From: an uncultured Clostridia bacterium
Lineage (GTDB): Bacteria; Bacillota_A; Clostridia; TANB77; CAG-508
Direction of reading: 5' to 3'
Assembly: GCA_944393165.1 (NCBI GenBank)
Contig: CALXZF010000125.1
Coordinates: forward strand, 1-6,941
Length of the DNA: 6,941 nt
The notes below the pieces were generated by a model. It worked only from the letters and a program-made list of their open reading frames with translations, was not told where the DNA came from and searched no databases. Position numbers and translations under genes: made by a program. Shown piece after piece: positions 1 to 6,390 of this stretch. Position 1 is the first letter of the stretch. Every line of letters begins with the position of its first letter.

Positions 1-53
1 AAAAAATAGGTGAAGATGAGGAATCTATTATAGAATTTAAAATAGATTTATAA
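1..53 (+). CDS. C-terminal end of an unidentified upstream gene
   Basis: An open frame enters at the left edge (codons in the frame of base 3) and ends with TAA at 51-53, giving a C-terminal tail KIGEDEESIIEFKIDL. The tail is charged and ends in alternating hydrophobic residues, as the last beta-strand of a soluble protein might. The other two forward frames hit stops within the first 13 bases, so this is the only frame that could be coding here. Sixteen residues are too few to name a family, and the piece could be chance. No clear terminator hairpin follows it before the yebC ribosome binding site, so cotranscription with yebC cannot be excluded. Confidence 0.45.
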   Translation, partial: KIGEDEESIIEFKIDL

Positions 54-197
54 TTAAACGAACATATAATTTAAGTATGCATTAATAATGATGATACATA
101 TAATCCGCATGAGCAAAATAAGTTAAAAAAATATTTGTAAAAATACTACACAAATAAAAAAAGATATGATAAAATAAAATTGTATGATAAAAAAATA

Positions 198-204
198 AAG
201 GAGG
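198..204 (+). promoter_or_regulatory. Ribosome binding site that fixes the YebC start
   Basis: AAGGAGG lies eight bases before the ATG at 213. This near-perfect Shine-Dalgarno, together with the family-typical N-terminus [11 protein letters not shown], fixes the start there. An in-frame TTG at 180 would add eleven residues ([11 protein letters not shown]) that are partly encoded by the ribosome binding site itself, so it is not the start. Confidence 0.85.
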
Positions 205-212
205 AATTAGTC

Positions 213-938
213 ATGTCAAGACACAGCAAGTGGCACAACATACAAGCGAAAAAAGGAAAAGCAGATGCTGCAAGAGGAAAAATATTTACAAAATTAGGTA
301 GAGAACTATTAATAGCAGTAAAACAAGGAGGGCCAGATCCTGCTGGTAATTCTAAACTTAAAGATGTAATAGCAAAATGTAAGGCAAATAACATGCCAAA
401 TGATACAATAAACAATGCAATAAAAAAAGCTTCAGGCGTTGGAAACAATGAAAACTATGAAGAAATTACATACGAAGGTTACGGTGTAAATGGAGTTGCT
501 GTAATTGTAGAAGCAAGTACAGATAATAAAAACAGAACTGCTGCAGATGTAAGACATGCATTTGATAGAGCAGGAGGGAACTTAGGGACATCAGGATGTG
601 TATCATATTTATTCTCTAAAAAAGGTGTAATAGTAATTTATAGAACTACTACAGATTTATCAGAAGATGATATGATGATGTTAGCTTTAGATAACGGAGC
701 TGAAGATTTTGAAGCAAATGATGAGTGCTATGAAATAACAACTGCTCCAGAAGACTTTGCAAAAGTAAGAGAAGCATTAGAAGAAAAAGGATTAGAATTC
801 TTACAAGCAGAAGTACAAATGGTTCCGTCTACATACATAAAATTAGATGAAAAAGACGGAGAAAAAATGCAAAGATTAATTGATAATCTAGAAGACTTAG
901 ATGATGTAATGAATGTATATCATAACTGGGAAGAGTAA
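213..938 (+). CDS. yebC: YebC/PmpR family protein (TACO1-like)
   Basis: This 241-residue protein has the usual length and motifs of the YebC/PmpR family. The N-terminus carries the conserved [10 protein letters not shown] and [21 protein letters not shown] stretch. The [18 protein letters not shown] helical region follows, and then the [16 protein letters not shown] strand and the [17 protein letters not shown] segment. The acidic DNGAEDFE and the C-terminal [13 protein letters not shown] are also typical. Family members were first described as DNA-binding transcriptional regulators (PmpR in Pseudomonas). More recent work on bacterial YebC proteins and mitochondrial TACO1 assigns a role on the ribosome in relieving stalls at proline-rich stretches. 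Which role applies here cannot be read from the sequence. The protein should be cytosolic. No stop, frameshift or missing motif is seen. It is separated from the next gene by 200 bases and is not obviously part of the sporulation operon. Confidence 0.96.
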   Translation: MSRHSKWHNIQAKKGKADAARGKIFTKLGRELLIAVKQGGPDPAGNSKLKDVIAKCKANNMPNDTINNAIKKASGVGNNENYEEITYEGYGVNGVAVIVEASTDNKNRTAADVRHAFDRAGGNLGTSGCVSYLFSKKGVIVIYRTTTDLSEDDMMMLALDNGAEDFEANDECYEITTAPEDFAKVREALEEKGLEFLQAEVQMVPSTYIKLDEKDGEKMQRLIDNLEDLDDVMNVYHNWEE

Positions 939-1049
939 ACTTTTTGCTTCTAACCTTTAGCATAGTAATATATAGAAGCGTTGCTTATTAACAATAGATA
1001 TTAACGAAAACGGTAGAATTTAATTTAGATTTTAATTTTAAAAAAGATA

Positions 1050-1087
1050 AAGCAGAATTTGTATGACATATATTATAAATTCTGCTT
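1050..1087 (+). promoter_or_regulatory. Stem-loop in the leader of the 1139-2689 gene
   Basis: Bases 1050-1060 (AAGCAGAATTT) are exactly complementary to 1077-1087. The stem extends inward by one G-T wobble and two A-T pairs, to 14 pairs around a ten-base loop. On the + strand it is followed by A-rich rather than T-rich sequence, so it is not a canonical terminator for yebC. Read on the - strand it is followed by a T run, but no - strand gene lies upstream of it to be terminated. It could be a leader structure or a degenerate terminator. No known riboswitch class is recognised. Confidence 0.45.
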
Positions 1088-1100
1088 AAAAACTAAAGAG

Positions 1101-1116
1101 GGTATGAGTTCATACC
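1101..1116 (+). promoter_or_regulatory. Short perfect hairpin just before the ribosome binding site
   Basis: GGTATG-AGTT-CATACC forms a six-pair stem with a four-base loop (the middle A and T can also pair). It ends three bases before the AAAGGG ribosome binding region at 1120-1126 of the following gene. A compact hairpin so close to the initiation region could affect translation or protect the mRNA 5' end. It could also be the recognition site of a dyad-binding protein. Function is inferred only from position. Confidence 0.35.
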
Positions 1117-1138
1117 TAAGAAAGGGATGGTATTAAAT

Positions 1139-2689
1139 ATGAAAAAAAACAAAACATTAAAAACAGTAATTATTATATTAATAATTCTTATTGTTTTGGC
1201 AGGAGGAGCATTTGCGTATATCTATTTTGGAACAGATTTACTAAAATCAAATAAGGAGCTATTTGGCAAATATGCTACGCAATTAGGTGATGGAGAAGCA
1301 GGATTTTCTCCAACAATCTTAACAAATTACGAAAACAAAAAATCTACTACATCATATTCAAATAGCGGTAGATTTTCTGTAAATACTGTACTATTAGGAG
1401 ATGCGGCTACTAGTTCAACTGGACAATCAATATCTCCACTTTTAGATACTGCAAATGGTACTAACATAACATTCTCTGGAAGTGTAGATAATGCTAACAG
1501 AAGAGTGGAAGAAAATATATCTGTAAATTATTCAGATAGCGTGACTTTGCCTTTTACATATAAACAAGACGGAGACACATATGGAATTCAAGCTGATATA
1601 TTTACACCAAATTATATTGCAGTGCAAAATGACAATTTACAACAACTTCTTCAAAATTTAGGCGCCACAGATATTCAAGGCATTCCTAATAAAATTGAAC
1701 TAAGCACAATAGAATCTTTACAATTTACAGACGAAGAAAGAACACAATTATATAATACATATATTTTATCTGTATACAACAATTTAGGAGAAGAAAAATT
1801 TACAAAAGCTCAAGGAAATAACGGAGAGAACAACTATACTTTAACCTTAACCACTGAAGAATTTAAAAACATAATGGTTCAAACATTACAAACATTAAGT
1901 AATGATACAGCAACATTAAATAAAATAAATAGTATTCTACAAGAAGTTTATGGTGATACAACAACACAAATCACAGCAGAAGATATAAACGAATTAGCTA
2001 ATAATCTAAGTAGCCAAACAGCAGAAGCAGGAAATATTACTATTACTCTTACAGAACAAGACGGAGTAACAACTGGAATTACAATAAATACTTTAACTTT
2101 AACAATAGAAATAACTAAAAATCAAACTGATTCAATGGTTGCATATAATTTTGCTATAACTTCTACAGAAGGACAAAATGTATCTTTAGCTATGACATAT
2201 GAGGGATTAAATACAGATAATGTAGCTGAAAATATATCTTTCATATTAGATAATCAAAATGGGGTAAATGTAACATATGCATATAGTAACAATGTATCTT
2301 TTGGAAATGTAGCTAGCATAGAAGGATTTGATAGCAATACTGTTATATTAAATAATTATTCTGCAGAACAATTACAACCATTTGTAGTTCAATTAGTTGC
2401 TATTTTAATGCAAACCAATAGTGATCAAATGAATGAACTAGGTTTCCCAGAAGAAATTGGAAATCCAATGATGATGTGGTTTGTAACTCCAACTCTATTC
2501 CAATCTACAGTATCAGAACCTGAATCAGAATTATCTACTGATATGGGAGGAACTTCTACTGGGGTAAATACAACTGGAGGAAATGAAGTTGGCGAAAATG
2601 TAATAGAAACTAATACTACAAATACTGAAACAAGTTCAAATATTGTAGAAGCAAATGGAATTGTAGTACAAGAAAATAATTTAAATTAA
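1139..2689 (+). CDS. Membrane-anchored surface protein of unknown function (possibly DUF6583-like)
   Basis: The 516-residue product starts MKKNKTLKTVIIILIILIVL. This is a short basic tip and one hydrophobic segment (about residues 9-30), consistent with an N-terminal anchor and an extracytoplasmic body. The body is rich in Asn, Thr and Ser and appears to have no cysteine. It alternates beta-prone stretches, such as NITITLTEQDG and SLAMTYEGL, with short helical ones. The last 50 or so residues are a low-complexity Thr/Asn/Gly/Glu tail. The stretch after the anchor (YFGTDLLKSNKELFGKYA) reminds me of uncharacterised clostridial proteins grouped as DUF6583, but that is from memory and weak. ATG 1139 is preferred over ATG 1127 because AAAGGG (1121-1126) directly abuts the latter and is 12 bases from the former. 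A terminator follows, so the gene appears to be transcribed separately from spoIIIA. No enzymatic motif is recognised. Confidence 0.85.
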   Translation: MKKNKTLKTVIIILIILIVLAGGAFAYIYFGTDLLKSNKELFGKYATQLGDGEAGFSPTILTNYENKKSTTSYSNSGRFSVNTVLLGDAATSSTGQSISPLLDTANGTNITFSGSVDNANRRVEENISVNYSDSVTLPFTYKQDGDTYGIQADIFTPNYIAVQNDNLQQLLQNLGATDIQGIPNKIELSTIESLQFTDEERTQLYNTYILSVYNNLGEEKFTKAQGNNGENNYTLTLTTEEFKNIMVQTLQTLSNDTATLNKINSILQEVYGDTTTQITAEDINELANNLSSQTAEAGNITITLTEQDGVTTGITINTLTLTIEITKNQTDSMVAYNFAITSTEGQNVSLAMTYEGLNTDNVAENISFILDNQNGVNVTYAYSNNVSFGNVASIEGFDSNTVILNNYSAEQLQPFVVQLVAILMQTNSDQMNELGFPEEIGNPMMMWFVTPTLFQSTVSEPESELSTDMGGTSTGVNTTGGNEVGENVIETNTTNTETSSNIVEANGIVVQENNLN

Positions 2690-2745
2690 AAAATTATAGA
2701 AAAGATTTCATTTTGGCAAATTAAAAAATAATAGTTCTAAAACGG

Positions 2746-2785
2746 AAAAATACAGCATATATATTAATATATGTTGTATTTTTTT
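2746..2785 (+). terminator. Rho-independent terminator upstream of spoIIIA
   Basis: The arm from 2746 to 2762 pairs with 2767 to 2783 around an ATTA loop, with one G-T wobble (2755/2774). The descending arm ends in seven T (2779-2785). The stem is AT-rich but long (17 pairs), with an A run opposite the T run, so it could also stop transcripts from the other side. It lies 56 bases after the stop of the surface-protein gene and 61 bases before spoIIIAA. It therefore separates constitutive upstream transcription from the developmentally regulated operon. Confidence 0.85.
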
Positions 2786-2846
2786 ATGTATTTGATAGAA
2801 AAAGTGATAGAAATTACTGTTCTTATACATAGGAGGAAAGGTTTTT

Positions 2847-3807
2847 ATGGAAGATAGCACAAAAGAAGTTTTAATGTATTTTCCAAATGATATAAGGAAC
2901 GAAATTTTAAAATATAATGAAATGAAAAAAGGCATAGAAGAAATTCGTTTAAGGACTAATAGGAATGTTATTTTAAAAGTGGGACAAGAAGAAAAAATTC
3001 TAAATCGTATTATTGATACAGAAACTATTTTAGAAATCCTGCAACGAATTTGTGATAATTCAATTTATACATATCAAAACCAAATTTGTAACGGATATAT
3101 TACTATAAAGGGCGGACATAGAGTACGGAATATCTGGAAATGTAGTTACAAAAGAAGGACAAGTAATTAATATTTCACACATATATAGTTTAAATTTTAG
3201 AATTGCTAGACAAATAATTGGCTGTAGTGATGTTATATTACCATACATATTGAATGTAAAAGAAAATACAATCTACAACACTATAATTTTATCTCCACCA
3301 GGCAGAGGGAAAACCACTTTGCTAAGAGATGCAATTAGAAACATTAGCACTGGAATAGATGAATTGAACTTTAAAGGGATAAATGTTGGAGTGGTAGATG
3401 AAAGAGGAGAAATTGGGGCGATGTATAAAGGCATTCCACAAAATGATTTAGGGGATAGAACTGATATACTTGATAATATCTCAAAAGATTTGGGAATGAG
3501 GATGCTTGTAAGGTCAATGAACCCTAGTGTTATAGCTGCTGACGAGATTGGAACAAAAGAAGATATAGAGGCAATAAATTATGCTGTAACATCTGGTGTT
3601 AAGGGGATTTTTACAGCACATGGTAATAGTATTAAAGATATTACATTAAATCCAATATTAAATAAATTATATGAATTAGGAATTATAGAAAGAATAGTTT
3701 TGATAGAGAAGAATAGAAGTATTAAATTAATTTATACGAAAGATTATTCACGGATTGGAATAAAATGCGCTAAATTTTATTTCCGACTCTCAACATTGTA
3801 TAAATAA
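2847..3807 (+). pseudogene. spoIIIAA: Stage III sporulation protein AA, ATPase, with a +1 frameshift
   Basis: SpoIIIAA is the cytosolic ATPase, related to type II/IV secretion ATPases, that powers the SpoIIIA-SpoIIQ channel in the mother cell. Codons 1-93 (2847-3125) cover the N-terminal domain with EEIRLR and YQNQICNGYITIKGGHRV. The frame then needs one base (C3126) removed to continue as GISGNVV, HIYSLNFRIARQIIGCSD and beyond to TAA at 3805. The repaired protein is about 319 residues, normal for the family. Walker A is SPPGRGKTT (about 149-157), the Walker B-like motif is GVVDERGEIG (about 181-190), and AADEIG lies near 230-235. Unrepaired, frame 0 gives 107 residues with a scrambled tail and no ATPase motifs. 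The downstream frame has only a TTG (3250) without a ribosome binding site. The real start is firm: AGGAGG at 2831-2836. The tail CAKFYFRLSTLYK is not recognised as family-typical. Identity is secure; whether the shift is real or an error is open. Confidence 0.93.
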
Positions 3808-3830
3808 AATAATAAGAACAAAAGTTAAAA

Positions 3831-3836
3831 AGGGGG
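3831..3836 (+). promoter_or_regulatory. Ribosome binding site of spoIIIAB
   Basis: AGGGGG lies seven bases before the ATG at 3844. It shows that the original initiation site of spoIIIAB is kept even though the reading frame stops after 16 codons. It therefore supports taking 3844, not the later GTG 3934 or ATG 3952, as the true start of the gene. Confidence 0.7.
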
Positions 3837-3843
3837 AATACAA

Positions 3844-4353
3844 ATGTTTTTTATTAAATTATTTATTTTATTTTTGATTTTCTTAAGCAGTTAGAAAAAA
3901 AAAAAAATAATTGCCAAGAAATATTCAAATAGAGTGCTTGAATTAAAAGAAATGAAAAATGCACTTAACATGTTTTTAACAAAAATTAAATTTACATATG
4001 AATCGGTTCCAGAAACTTTTAATGAAATTGGAAATAACATAAATGGAAGTATTGGAAAAATCTTTAGAATATCTGCTGAAAATATGAAAGAAAAGTCAGC
4101 AGGAGATGCATGGGAAGAGGTTGTAGAAAAAACAGATTCAAGTTTAACTGAAGAAGATAAGAGTATTATCAAAAATTTAGGAAGAATGTTAGGCAAAACA
4201 GATTTGGAAGGACAAGTAAGTGAAATAAAATTAGTACAGAACTTTTTAAACACACAAATAGAGATAGCAGAAAAAGAGAAAATAAAAAACGAAAAGCTAT
4301 ACAAGACTCTTGGAGGAGTTGTAGGACTTGCAATAGTTATAATTTTAGTTTAA
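3844..4353 (+). pseudogene. spoIIIAB: Stage III sporulation protein AB, interrupted by a TAG codon
   Basis: SpoIIIAB is a membrane component of the SpoIIIA complex and resembles GspF-type platform proteins of secretion systems. The frame starts MFFIKLFILFLIFLSS, the expected N-terminal membrane segment, and then meets TAG at 3892-3894. It continues in the same frame as four lysines (from a run of 13 A) and IIAKKYSNRVLELKEMKNALN. The family pattern follows: TKIKFTYESVPETF, ENMKEKSAGDAWEE, LGRMLGKTDLEGQVSEI. The C-terminus is NEKLYKTLGGVVGLAIVIIL, a second membrane segment. Total span is 169 codons plus stop, the normal family length, so no net frame change has occurred. Five codons of the first membrane segment have been replaced by stop-Lys-Lys-Lys-Lys. 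A product restarting at GTG 3934 or ATG 3952 would lack that segment, and neither has a good ribosome binding site. Confidence 0.92.
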
Positions 4354-4374
4354 TAAACAGAGAGGATTGATAAT

Positions 4375-4569
4375 ATGAATATAGATTTATTATTTAAAAT
4401 TGCAGCAATTGGAATTTTAGTTGCTGTCCTACATCAGGTATTGGTAAGAGCTGGCAGAGAAGACCAAGCTATGATGACCACTCTTGCAGGTCTAGTAATA
4501 GTTCTTACACTAGTGATAAAAGAAATTAGCACATTATTTGATTCTGTAAGAACAATGTTTGGCTTGTAA
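4375..4569 (+). CDS. spoIIIAC: Stage III sporulation protein AC
   Basis: This 64-residue protein is a full-length SpoIIIAC, a small integral membrane subunit of the SpoIIIA-SpoIIQ channel. It has two hydrophobic segments: about residues 4-24 (LLFKIAAIGILVAVLHQVLV) and about 35-50 (TTLAGLVIVLTLVIKEI). A conserved polar turn, RAGREDQA, lies between them. The ending TLFDSVRTMFGL is family-like. An AGAGAGGA ribosome binding site precedes ATG 4375, and the gene begins 21 bases after spoIIIAB. Stop, length and motifs are intact, unlike the two genes before it. The large palindromic repeat element begins eleven bases after its stop codon. Confidence 0.96.
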   Translation: MNIDLLFKIAAIGILVAVLHQVLVRAGREDQAMMTTLAGLVIVLTLVIKEISTLFDSVRTMFGL

Positions 4570-4579
4570 TCAGAACAAA

Positions 4580-4714
4580 CTGGGACATGGGGACGGAGCT
4601 TTTGTCCCAAAACTGATACACGGGGACAGACCTATGGGACATTGTGGATAAATAAAAGATAGGTCTGTCCCCATTTCCCAAAAGTGGGACAAAAGCTCCG
4701 TCCCCATGTCCCAG
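4580..4714. repeat. Palindromic REP/MITE-like element between spoIIIAC and spoIIIAD
   Basis: The element is 135 bases long with perfect 30-base inverted ends (4580-4609 and 4685-4714). Each end is itself bounded by TGGGACA and TGTCCCA, so it can fold alone. Inside is a second perfect 14-base inverted pair (4622-4635 and 4659-4672, GGGGACAGACCTAT). It is separated from the outer pair by a symmetric 12/12-base internal loop and encloses a 23-base apical loop. GGGGAC occurs four times, twice on each strand. It has no coding capacity. The element is far richer in G+C than its surroundings and has no T run, so it is not a standard terminator. Such non-autonomous palindromes are commonly spread by IS200/IS605-like or REP-associated (RAYT) transposases; which one applies here is inferred. 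Only AAA flanks both sides, too short to call a target duplication. Confidence 0.88.
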
Positions 4715-4735
4715 AAATGAAAGGAATTTGTGCTT

Positions 4736-5122
4736 ATGGATATAATCAAAATAATTGGTGTAGGTCTAATTTCTTTAATAATAATTATTATAGTAAGACA
4801 ATACAAACCTGAATTTACTTTATATGTATCATTACTTGCTGGTGCTTTAATTTTATTATTTATCATGGACAAAATTGACGGAATTATATCGCTGCTTACA
4901 TCTTTATCCAATAAAACAGCAATTAATAATGAATTCTTGGGATTGCTTATAAAGATAACTGGAATAGCGTTTTTAACAGAATTTGCAGTAAGCATTTGCA
5001 AAGATACTGGAGAATCTGCAATAGCAAGTAAAATAGACATGGGTGGTAAAGTAATAATTGTATCTATGTCAATACCGATAATATCTAGCTTGTTAGAGAC
5101 AATTATAGAAGTATTGCCATAG
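4736..5122 (+). CDS. spoIIIAD: Stage III sporulation protein AD
   Basis: The 128-residue product starts MDIIKIIGVGLISLIIIIIV and matches SpoIIIAD, a polytopic membrane subunit of the mother-cell side of the SpoIIIA channel. Hydrophobic segments lie at about residues 4-21, 29-45 and 68-88, with a C-terminal one near 103-124. The YKPEFTLYVSLLAG, LTEFAVSICKDTGESAIASKIDMGGKV and PIISSLLETIIEVLP stretches are characteristic. ATG 4736 is chosen over GTG 4730 because AAAGGA at 4720-4725 is ten bases from the former but only four from the latter, and because the family begins MDI. The gene ends in TAG, which shows that TAG works as a normal stop in this genome. The upstream gap of 166 bases is mostly the inserted repeat; the ribosome binding site lies just outside it. 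Confidence 0.96.
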   Translation: MDIIKIIGVGLISLIIIIIVRQYKPEFTLYVSLLAGALILLFIMDKIDGIISLLTSLSNKTAINNEFLGLLIKITGIAFLTEFAVSICKDTGESAIASKIDMGGKVIIVSMSIPIISSLLETIIEVLP

Positions 5123-5147
5123 AAGAAATTTAAAGAAAGGTAAACAG

Positions 5148-6305
5148 ATGAAAAAAATTGTTCTGTTATTAATATTATTTATTATAGCAATGCCTCACTT
5201 TTCATATGCTACTGAAGAAGGTTTAAGTACAGAAGAGATAATGGAATCACAGCAAGAATCGTTGGATATTAATTCATTCATAGAAGAAGCTGACAAGTAT
5301 ACAAATGATGTATATGAAGATATAGATATGGGAGAACTTTTCTCTTCTGCAATAACTGGTAACATAGATAATGAAAGTATTATTAAAAATATATTAAATG
5401 CTGTTGGAGGAGAAGTTTTTGATGCCATAACAGTACTTGCTAGTATTTTAGTTATAATCGTCATACATAGTATATTGAAAAATTTAAGTGAAGGTTTGGA
5501 AAACAAAAGCATTGCCCAAATTACATATTATGTACAATACATATTAATAGTTACATTAATAATGACTAATTTCGTGCAGATTCTTGATATTGTAAAAGAA
5601 TCCATACAAAGTCTAGTTGGCTTTATGAACTCCTTAATACCAATAATGATTACTTTAATGATTACAACAGGCAGTATAGTTTCAGCAAATTTATTGCAAC
5701 CAATAATATTGTTTATAATTACTTTTATAGGAAATTTTATAACAGGGATAATAATTCCACTGGTTTTAATATCTACTTCTTTAGGAATAGTATCTAAAAT
5801 TTCAGACAGAGTTCAAGTGGATAAACTATCTAAATTCTTTAAAAGTAGCGTGGTATGGATTCTGGGAGTAGTTTTAACTTTATTTGTTGGAATTGTTTCG
5901 GTTGAAGGTACTTTAAGTAGTAGTGTAGATGGAATTACAGCAAAAACCGCAAAAGCAGCAGTATCAAGCTTTATCCCAGTAGTGGGCAAAATTTTAGGAG
6001 ATGCTGTGGATACTGTAATAGGATGTAGCTCAATACTTAAAAATGCTACCGGAATTGTAGGAATAATTATTTTACTAGGTATAGCAATTGTGCCAGTAGT
6101 AAAGTTAGTTGTGTTAATGGCAATTTACTATCTGGGAGCAGCTCTATGTCAACCGATAGCAGACTCAAAGATTATTTCTCTTCTTGAGCAAATGGGAGAT
6201 ACATTTAAAACATTACTCGCAATTATGTGTAGCATATCCGTAATGTTCATTATTGGAACAACACTGGTTATCAAAATATCAAACAGTGGAATGATGTACA
6301 GGTGA
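5148..6305 (+). CDS. spoIIIAE: Stage III sporulation protein AE
   Basis: This 385-residue polytopic membrane protein is SpoIIIAE, the largest membrane subunit of the SpoIIIA channel. It opens with a signal-like segment (MKKIVLLLILFIIAMPHFSYA, possible cleavage after about residue 21). An acidic region of about 65 residues follows, including STEEIMESQQESLDINSF, and then about seven or eight hydrophobic segments. Conserved landmarks include SLVGFMNSLIPIMITLM near the middle, SVEGTLSSSVDGITAKTAKAA, SSFIPVVGKILGDAVDTVIG and the end IKISNSGMMYR. AAAGG precedes the ATG by about ten bases, and the gene follows spoIIIAD by 25 bases. The reading frame is intact. The stop codon TGA (6303-6305) is also the first three bases of the next repeat element, so the repeat abuts the coding sequence without changing the normal C-terminus. 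Confidence 0.97.
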   Translation: MKKIVLLLILFIIAMPHFSYATEEGLSTEEIMESQQESLDINSFIEEADKYTNDVYEDIDMGELFSSAITGNIDNESIIKNILNAVGGEVFDAITVLASILVIIVIHSILKNLSEGLENKSIAQITYYVQYILIVTLIMTNFVQILDIVKESIQSLVGFMNSLIPIMITLMITTGSIVSANLLQPIILFIITFIGNFITGIIIPLVLISTSLGIVSKISDRVQVDKLSKFFKSSVVWILGVVLTLFVGIVSVEGTLSSSVDGITAKTAKAAVSSFIPVVGKILGDAVDTVIGCSSILKNATGIVGIIILLGIAIVPVVKLVVLMAIYYLGAALCQPIADSKIISLLEQMGDTFKTLLAIMCSISVMFIIGTTLVIKISNSGMMYR

Positions 6306-6366
6306 TACATTAGGAAGGTGTTTTTGTGACATAAGTGATACATTGGGGACAAGTGTTCATGTATCA
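6303..6366. repeat. Two-unit palindromic repeat between spoIIIAE and spoIIIAF
   Basis: Two related units lie head to tail: 6303-6331 and 6336-6366. Both begin TGATACATT and share the pattern of a GG-A core followed by GTGTT. The second is an inverted repeat, with TGATACAT (6336-6343) pairing exactly with ATGTATCA (6359-6366) around GGGGAC. In the first unit the closing arm is degraded (TGTGACA). The element overlaps the spoIIIAE stop and ends 14 bases before the spoIIIAF ribosome binding site. It shares TGATACA and GGGGAC with the larger element between spoIIIAC and spoIIIAD, which suggests one family of mobile palindromes. No coding capacity is seen. Confidence 0.75.
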
Positions 6367-6380
6367 AAAAATTTTAACCC

Positions 6381-6390
6381 AAGGGGGTGG
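6381..6390 (+). promoter_or_regulatory. Ribosome binding site of spoIIIAF
   Basis: AAGGGGGTGG is a strong Shine-Dalgarno. Its core at 6382-6387 is five bases from the ACG at 6393, ideal spacing for a start codon at that point. It overlaps the GTG at 6387, so that GTG is poorly placed as a start. This is the main evidence that the original start was at 6393. Confidence 0.7.

Noticed and set aside
135..188. Promoter for yebC (TTGTAA at 135-140 with TATGAT at 165-170)
   Set aside because: The spacing is 24 bases, too long for a standard promoter, and this A/T-rich stretch gives many chance matches.
946..979. Inverted repeat GCTTCTA...TAGAAGC after yebC as a terminator
   Set aside because: Only seven pairs with a 20-base loop and no following T run, so it is likely chance.
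2786..2830. Sigma-E promoter for spoIIIA (candidate -10 TATACAT at 2824-2830, or GTATTT with GATAGAAAT further upstream)
   Set aside because: The first would start transcription within the AGGAGG ribosome binding site. The second matches the consensus poorly. A sigma-E promoter is expected between the terminator and 2831, but I cannot place it with confidence.
3106..3130. Programmed +1 frameshift in spoIIIAA, with AAAGGGCGGA as a Shine-Dalgarno-like stimulator
   Set aside because: The purine-rich stretch is at a different spacing from the RF2-type signal and no stop codon sits in frame at the slip site. A tRNA on GTA would not re-pair on TAC. The C-terminal product is also the essential ATPase, and I know of no such recoding in this family.
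3892..3894. TAG read as an amino acid (stop recoding) in spoIIIAB
   Set aside because: spoIIIAD ends in TAG at its family-typical C-terminus, so TAG works as a stop here. The four lysines after the TAG would also break the membrane helix.
3895..3907. A13 tract as a slippage or phase-variation switch restoring SpoIIIAB
   Set aside because: The TAG lies upstream of the tract in the frame of the N-terminus. The other two frames of the 5' part contain stops (TAA at 3855, TGA at 3875), so slippage in the A run cannot restore a full product.
4580..4714. CRISPR array or rho-independent terminator between spoIIIAC and spoIIIAD
   Set aside because: There are no regularly spaced direct repeats with distinct spacers. 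The palindrome is not followed by a T run, and its nested inverted design fits a mobile palindromic element better.
4570..5040. Open frame on the - strand covering the repeat and most of spoIIIAD
   Set aside because: It is antisense to a clear spoIIIAD gene. Its repeated WDMGTE/WEMGTD peptides are just the translation of the palindromic element.
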